In this document: positions 56,733-64,000 of the stretch, piece by piece
Layout of the letters: each line of letters opens with the position of its first letter
How positions within the stretch are numbered: position 1 is the first letter of the stretch
Assembly: GCF_024323335.1 (NCBI RefSeq)
Contig: NC_066579.1
Location: 254,732,807 to 254,796,806 of the forward strand
DNA: 64,000 nucleotides
From: Lathyrus oleraceus
Taxonomy: Eukaryota; Streptophyta; Magnoliopsida; Fabales; Fabaceae
Direction of reading: 5' to 3'
The notes under the pieces: model-generated
Seen by the model: the letters and a program-made list of their open reading frames with translations, nothing else
What the model was told of the DNA's origin: nothing
Databases searched by the model: none
Translations under genes and position numbers: made by a program

Positions 56733-58884
56733 TAATGATAAAAGACATTCAATAATGTAAAATTAATTGATATTTCATTACATTAGATGAAATTAGTAGG
56801 GATAGTCATGTAATGCATACATTTTATGGGTACATCTCATGTAACACTTAGTAGCAAGTTAGTTAGCAAATGCATTTATCAATGCACCATGGTAATTGCA
56901 TAATGGTGGTTTCTACTTGTATTTTATGAGTCTTTAGGGTGTTCGAAGGGTTCTGAGCTTAGCCTATAATACGGAATTTTAAAACAAAAAATAAATAAAG
57001 TTTTTCATGAAATACAAATTTCAACCTATAGATTATGATAAAATTATTTTCATTTTTAATTCTTGAATTATGTTTTCTTTTATATATAATAACTTGTTTA
57101 AGTCATATCAATACTTATCCCTCATTTTATTTACGATGCTCTTTTTCTATTACTTTTCTCACTATTTTGTAATCTCGTGAGAATTTAGGTGTCTACGTAG
57201 TACTTTTATGCATGATTATTTTTGGTAAGCTTTGAAATGTTTAGAATATTCAGGATGAAATTACTTGCAAAAAATTTAAAGTATCTACATTAAGTTTTTT
57301 ATTATTTAGTTTAGTTTTTTAAAATATTTGTCAGCATTATTTTTTTGTAATTATTCTAAAATAGATGAATTCACTATTGCAATTTCTTTGTAACTATAAC
57401 GAGTGTCATAAGACATATTTAAAAAAAAAATCATTTATTGGTTAGTAATAGAGTTCATTATTTAGCATGATAACAATATAATGGAAATAATTTAAAATAT
57501 TTTTAATATGAGCCTTCAAAGATGAATATTAAAAAAATATGAACAAAAGGACAAACACAATCACATCCTTGTTTCAAAACTATTAAAAAATTATAATCAA
57601 TATGATTACTATCATCTTCATTACTATATGTTCATAAAATTTATTGATATTTCTTATTATCTTTATGAGACAATTTTTTTTTTAATTTTTGGGATGAGAT
57701 AGAATACAAAAATTTCGACGAATGTTAAATGGTTTATCAAAAATGGAATTTCATTCATCGCTTGTTTGTTTTGTAGTCGTGTCATCTGCATATTCTCTTG
57801 GTTTAGTGTTTAAAACATATATTTAATTTTTAAAAAAAGTTTAAAATAAGTAAATCGTTCTACCAATGTTGATTTGGCGTAATAACATAGTCACCTTGAG
57901 AAGGCTACTATGTTAAACAATTACATTAAGTAGCTAAGTAATATGTATATGTCATTTTAATTCAAAGACATGCATTTGGAGTGTTTCAACCCATCCTATA
58001 ATGTTCAAAGCAAACCCAACTCTTTTGCCTAGTATCCATCTAATAGGTTTCATGTTTCTAATAAAAGTAGCTCGACTTTATTTTTACAATCAGTTTTGCT
58101 TCTCATAACTTTAACCCATCTCTGTCTATATAAAATGTCATTTTCTTTATTTCCTATTTTCATGGTCATTTCTTAAAGCAACATATTATGATATCAATAC
58201 ATTATATTTTAGAATTTTAGAGTTAAAATAACTTAAATATCTATACGTTACAATTTAAGTGAATAAACTTTATCATAAAGAAACTAACAAATCAACATTG
58301 TTAATATTATGATTTAGGATCTTATTCAAAATAATAACATTAACGAATCAATAATGTAAATGTTATTATTTAGAATCTTATTCTAATAATTTCAAGTGTT
58401 GTCTATGTGTACTTAAGTAATAGAATTAGAATTTGGAATGAAATATGGTATCTGATACTAACTTCTTGATATCATAATAAAACGAAATTTTTACTTAATT
58501 CGTCTCTATAAAGTAAATTTTTAAGAGAAAAAGTGTAACATTATATAAATCTTTAGAGACGTTGTGTTTCTCCAATAATAAATTATATTCAAAAGTTGTT
58601 TATAAGTATTGACAAGATGTATAGTATATTTTATAGTTTTTCTTGATTTGTTTGTTTTTATGAACTTAACTAAATACACTCAAATCTTTCAAAATTAGGT
58701 CCAAATAACCAGTCCCATTATCTATTGTATAATTGAATGTAACTTTCTTAATGTAAGAAAAATTAATAGTACTAATGTAAAAAAAGTAGTAGTACTTTGC
58801 AACTTTCAATTGGCAGTGAAAACGTATTCTTTAAAAATAAAAGGGTGTTATAAAATAACATATATAAACTAAAATATATTTTAT
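56733..58884. repeat. Satellite monomer 13 (2152 bp)
   Basis: Shares all the diagnostic bases I checked with monomers 14 and 15, apart from one T at the TTTGTAG site. Confidence 0.95.
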
Positions 58885-61035
58885 TAATGATAAAAGACAT
58901 TCAATAATGTAAAATTAATTGATATTTCATTACATTAGATGAAATTAGTAGGGATAGTCATGTAATGCATACATTTTATGGGTACATCTCATGTAACACT
59001 TAGTAGCAAGTTAGTTAGCAAATGCATTTATCAATGCACCATGGTAATTGCATAATGGTGGTTTCTACTTGTATTTTATGAGTCTTTAGGGTGTTCGAAG
59101 GGTTCTGAGCTTAGCCTATAATACGGAATTTTAAAACAAAAAATAAATAAAGTTTTTCATGAAATACAAATTTCAACCTATAGATTATGATAAAATTATT
59201 TTCATTTTTAATTCTTGAATTATGTTTTCTTTTATATATAATAACTTGTTTAAGTCATATCAATACTTATCCCTCATTTTATTTACGATGCTCTTTTTCT
59301 ATTACTTTTCTCACTATTTTGTAATCTCGTGAGAATTTAGGTGTCTACGTAGTACTTTTATGCATGATTATTTTTGGTAAGCTTTGAAATGTTTAGAATA
59401 TTCAGGATGAAATTACTTGCAAAAAATTTAAAGTATCTACATTAAGTTTTTTATTATTTAGTTTAGTTTTTTAAAATATTTGTCAGCATTATTTTTTTGT
59501 AATTATTCTAAAATAGATGAATTCACTATTGCAATTTCTTTGTAACTATAACGAGTGTCATAAGACATATTTAAAAAAAAAATCATTTATTGGTTAGTAA
59601 TAGAGTTCATTATTTAGCATGATAACAATATAATGGAAATAATTTAAAATATTTTTAATATGAGCCTTCAAAGATGAATATTAAAAAAATATGAACAAAA
59701 GGACAAACACAATCACATCCTTGTTTCAAAACTATTAAAAAATTATAATCAATATGATTACTATCATCTTCATTACTATATGTTCATAAAATTTATTGAT
59801 ATTTCTTATTATCTTTATGAGACAATTTTTTTTTTAATTTTTGGGATGAGATAGAATACAAAAATTTCGACGAATGTTAAATGGTTTATCAAAAATGGAA
59901 TTTCATTCATCGCTTGTTTGTTTGTAGTCGTGTCATCTGCATATTCTCTTGGTTTAGTGTTTAAAACATATATTTAATTTTTAAAAAAAGTTTAAAATAA
60001 GTAAATCGTTCTACCAATGTTGATTTGGCGTAATAACATAGTCACCTTGAGAAGGCTACTATGTTAAACAATTACATTAAGTAGCTAAGTAATATGTATA
60101 TGTCATTTTAATTCAAAGACATGCATTTGGAGTGTTTCAACCCATCCTATAATGTTCAAAGCAAACCCAACTCTTTTGCCTAGTATCCATCTAATAGGTT
60201 TCATGTTTCTAATAAAAGTAGCTCGACTTTATTTTTACAATCAGTTTTGCTTCTCATAACTTTAACCCATCTCTGTCTATATAAAATGTCATTTTCTTTA
60301 TTTCCTATTTTCATGGTCATTTCTTAAAGCAACATATTATGATATCAATACATTATATTTTAGAATTTTAGAGTTAAAATAACTTAAATATCTATACGTT
60401 ACAATTTAAGTGAATAAACTTTATCATAAAGAAACTAACAAATCAACATTGTTAATATTATGATTTAGGATCTTATTCAAAATAATAACATTAACGAATC
60501 AATAATGTAAATGTTATTATTTAGAATCTTATTCTAATAATTTCAAGTGTTGTCTATGTGTACTTAAGTAATAGAATTAGAATTTGGAATGAAATATGGT
60601 ATCTGATACTAACTTCTTGATATCATAATAAAACGAAATTTTTACTTAATTCGTCTCTATAAAGTAAATTTTTAAGAGAAAAAGTGTAACATTATATAAA
60701 TCTTTAGAGACGTTGTGTTTCTCCAATAATAAATTATATTCAAAAGTTGTTTATAAGTATTGACAAGATGTATAGTATATTTTATAGTTTTTCTTGATTT
60801 GTTTGTTTTTATGAACTTAACTAAATACACTCAAATCTTTCAAAATTAGGTCCAAATAACCAGTCCCATTATCTATTGTATAATTGAATGTAACTTTCTT
60901 AATGTAAGAAAAATTAATAGTACTAATGTAAAAAAAGTAGTAGTACTTTGCAACTTTCAATTGGCAGTGAAAACGTATTCTTTAAAAATAAAAGGGTGTT
61001 ATAAAATAACATATATAAACTAAAATATATTTTAT
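58885..61035. repeat. Satellite monomer 14 (2151 bp)
   Basis: Appears identical to monomer 15 at every diagnostic site I compared. Confidence 0.95.
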
Positions 61036-63186
61036 TAATGATAAAAGACATTCAATAATGTAAAATTAATTGATATTTCATTACATTAGATGAAATTAGT
61101 AGGGATAGTCATGTAATGCATACATTTTATGGGTACATCTCATGTAACACTTAGTAGCAAGTTAGTTAGCAAATGCATTTATCAATGCACCATGGTAATT
61201 GCATAATGGTGGTTTCTACTTGTATTTTATGAGTCTTTAGGGTGTTCGAAGGGTTCTGAGCTTAGCCTATAATACGGAATTTTAAAACAAAAAATAAATA
61301 AAGTTTTTCATGAAATACAAATTTCAACCTATAGATTATGATAAAATTATTTTCATTTTTAATTCTTGAATTATGTTTTCTTTTATATATAATAACTTGT
61401 TTAAGTCATATCAATACTTATCCCTCATTTTATTTACGATGCTCTTTTTCTATTACTTTTCTCACTATTTTGTAATCTCGTGAGAATTTAGGTGTCTACG
61501 TAGTACTTTTATGCATGATTATTTTTGGTAAGCTTTGAAATGTTTAGAATATTCAGGATGAAATTACTTGCAAAAAATTTAAAGTATCTACATTAAGTTT
61601 TTTATTATTTAGTTTAGTTTTTTAAAATATTTGTCAGCATTATTTTTTTGTAATTATTCTAAAATAGATGAATTCACTATTGCAATTTCTTTGTAACTAT
61701 AACGAGTGTCATAAGACATATTTAAAAAAAAAATCATTTATTGGTTAGTAATAGAGTTCATTATTTAGCATGATAACAATATAATGGAAATAATTTAAAA
61801 TATTTTTAATATGAGCCTTCAAAGATGAATATTAAAAAAATATGAACAAAAGGACAAACACAATCACATCCTTGTTTCAAAACTATTAAAAAATTATAAT
61901 CAATATGATTACTATCATCTTCATTACTATATGTTCATAAAATTTATTGATATTTCTTATTATCTTTATGAGACAATTTTTTTTTTAATTTTTGGGATGA
62001 GATAGAATACAAAAATTTCGACGAATGTTAAATGGTTTATCAAAAATGGAATTTCATTCATCGCTTGTTTGTTTGTAGTCGTGTCATCTGCATATTCTCT
62101 TGGTTTAGTGTTTAAAACATATATTTAATTTTTAAAAAAAGTTTAAAATAAGTAAATCGTTCTACCAATGTTGATTTGGCGTAATAACATAGTCACCTTG
62201 AGAAGGCTACTATGTTAAACAATTACATTAAGTAGCTAAGTAATATGTATATGTCATTTTAATTCAAAGACATGCATTTGGAGTGTTTCAACCCATCCTA
62301 TAATGTTCAAAGCAAACCCAACTCTTTTGCCTAGTATCCATCTAATAGGTTTCATGTTTCTAATAAAAGTAGCTCGACTTTATTTTTACAATCAGTTTTG
62401 CTTCTCATAACTTTAACCCATCTCTGTCTATATAAAATGTCATTTTCTTTATTTCCTATTTTCATGGTCATTTCTTAAAGCAACATATTATGATATCAAT
62501 ACATTATATTTTAGAATTTTAGAGTTAAAATAACTTAAATATCTATACGTTACAATTTAAGTGAATAAACTTTATCATAAAGAAACTAACAAATCAACAT
62601 TGTTAATATTATGATTTAGGATCTTATTCAAAATAATAACATTAACGAATCAATAATGTAAATGTTATTATTTAGAATCTTATTCTAATAATTTCAAGTG
62701 TTGTCTATGTGTACTTAAGTAATAGAATTAGAATTTGGAATGAAATATGGTATCTGATACTAACTTCTTGATATCATAATAAAACGAAATTTTTACTTAA
62801 TTCGTCTCTATAAAGTAAATTTTTAAGAGAAAAAGTGTAACATTATATAAATCTTTAGAGACGTTGTGTTTCTCCAATAATAAATTATATTCAAAAGTTG
62901 TTTATAAGTATTGACAAGATGTATAGTATATTTTATAGTTTTTCTTGATTTGTTTGTTTTTATGAACTTAACTAAATACACTCAAATCTTTCAAAATTAG
63001 GTCCAAATAACCAGTCCCATTATCTATTGTATAATTGAATGTAACTTTCTTAATGTAAGAAAAATTAATAGTACTAATGTAAAAAAAGTAGTAGTACTTT
63101 GCAACTTTCAATTGGCAGTGAAAACGTATTCTTTAAAAATAAAAGGGTGTTATAAAATAACATATATAAACTAAAATATATTTTAT
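61036..63186. repeat. Satellite monomer 15 (2151 bp)
   Basis: Same length as monomer 14 and the same diagnostic bases. Confidence 0.95.
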
Positions 63187-64000
63187 TAATGATAAAAGAC
63201 ATTCAATAATGTAAAATTAATTGATATTTCATTACATTAGATGAAATTAGTAGGGATAGTCATGTAATGCATACATTTTATGGGTACATCTCATGTAACA
63301 CTTAGTAGCAAGTTAGTTAGCAAATGCATTTATCAATGCACCATGGTAATTGCATAATGGTGGTTTCTACTTGTATTTTATGAGTCTTTAGGGTGTTCGA
63401 AGGGTTCTGAGCTTAGCCTATAATACGGAATTTTAAAACAAAAAATAAATAAAGTTTTTCATGAAATACAAATTTCAACCTATAGATTATGATAAAATTA
63501 TTTTCATTTTTAATTCTTGAATTATGTTTTCTTTTATATATAATAACTTGTTTAAGTCATATCAATACTTATCCCTCATTTTATTTACGATGCTCTTTTT
63601 CTATTACTTTTCTCACTATTTTGTAATCTCGTGAGAATTTAGGTGTCTACGTAGTACTTTTATGCATGATTATTTTTGGTAAGCTTTGAAATGTTTAGAA
63701 TATTCAGGATGAAATTACTTGCAAAAAATTTAAAGTATCTACATTAAGTTTTTTATTATTTAGTTTAGTTTTTTAAAATATTTGTCAGCATTATTTTTTT
63801 GTAATTATTCTAAAATAGATGAATTCACTATTGCAATTTCTTTGTAACTATAACGAGTGTCATAAGACATATTTAAAAAAAATCATTTATTGGTTAGTAA
63901 TAGAGTTCATTATTTAGCATGATCACAATATAATGGAAATAATTTAAAATATTTTTAATATGAGCCTTCAAAGATGAATATTAAAAAAATATGAACAAAA
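63187..64000. repeat. Satellite monomer 16 (partial, 814 bp)
   Basis: Cut by the window edge. It has TCAATACTTATCC but GATCACAAT, a mix seen also in monomer 12. Confidence 0.95.

Larger units (their letters stand above)
31025..64000. repeat. Satellite array, about 2.15-kb monomers, head to tail
   Basis: The landmark TAATGATAAAAGACATTCAA recurs at 31025, 33145, 35291, 37437, 39519, 41679, 43831, 45983, 48135, 50286, 52435, 54583, 56733, 58885, 61036 and 63187. Steps are 2120, 2146, 2146, 2082, 2160 and then 2148-2152. All copies have the same orientation and are highly alike. The array continues past the window edge and probably into the gap. It is AT-rich with no conserved frame. Monomers of this length are long for a satellite; kilobase-size monomers have been reported in Fabeae, as I recall. 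I cannot match it to a named family. Confidence 0.97.

Noticed and set aside
31025..64000. Array as rDNA intergenic spacer or tandem genes
   Set aside because: No rRNA sequence or conserved frame is present in the monomer.

Overview
The window looks like plant nuclear heterochromatin, most likely from a legume (Fabaceae, probably tribe Fabeae: pea, vetch, grass-pea or lentil relatives). The reasons are Ogre/Tat-type Ty3-gypsy elements with a tRNA-Arg primer-binding site and the Ogre-style gag-pro protein, CRM-like chromovirus elements, a decayed TNT1/Tork-like Ty1-copia element, and a long AT-rich tandem array. I see no host protein-coding gene, tRNA or rRNA. The species call is inference; the element families rest on protein motifs and termini I could read.

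Region 1 (1-29389) is a nest of retrotransposons. The oldest layer is a Ty1-copia element on the minus strand: 5' LTR 28855-29389, gag/protease 27406-28840, integrase pieces 20383-20820 and 5386-5581. It is full of stop codons and has lost integrase catalytic residues. A CRM-like element (CRM2, minus, 20821-27405) sits in its pre-integrase domain, with 832-bp LTRs and a 4/5-matching target duplication. A second CRM copy (CRM1, plus, 5582 to about 20134) lies in the same copia element. It has lost most of pol and its 3' LTR, and its right end is an inverted copy of its own leader followed by a duplicated piece of copia integrase. A complete Ogre-like element (Ogre B, minus, 8128-19719) is nested inside CRM1, with a perfect CTAAG target duplication. 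A second Ogre-like copy (Ogre A, minus) enters from the left edge and ends with its 5' LTR at 3396-5385.

Ogre B keeps an intact 1011-codon gag-pro frame, but its pol has lost the reverse transcriptase core and the RNase H to integrase junction. It is therefore probably non-autonomous, although its two LTRs are almost identical. Between pol and the 3' LTR it carries about 18 short hairpin units (10271-10963) whose stems change in a paired way while the 8-base loop stays nearly constant. A second group of four hairpins lies at 12011-12195. I regard this as the most unusual signal in the window.

Region 2 (29390-30524) is AT-rich sequence without recognisable genes. It ends in the start of a 66-bp tandem duplication that runs into a gap of exactly 500 N (30525-31024).

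Region 3 (31025-64000) is a head-to-tail satellite array: 15 complete monomers of about 2.15 kb and part of a sixteenth, with no coding capacity. Every complete monomer carries the same 33-bp hairpin, and two other inverted repeats were seen in the copies inspected. Monomers far from the gap are more alike than those near it. The long-monomer satellite beside CRM-lineage elements makes a centromeric or pericentromeric position plausible, but this is not shown by sequence alone.
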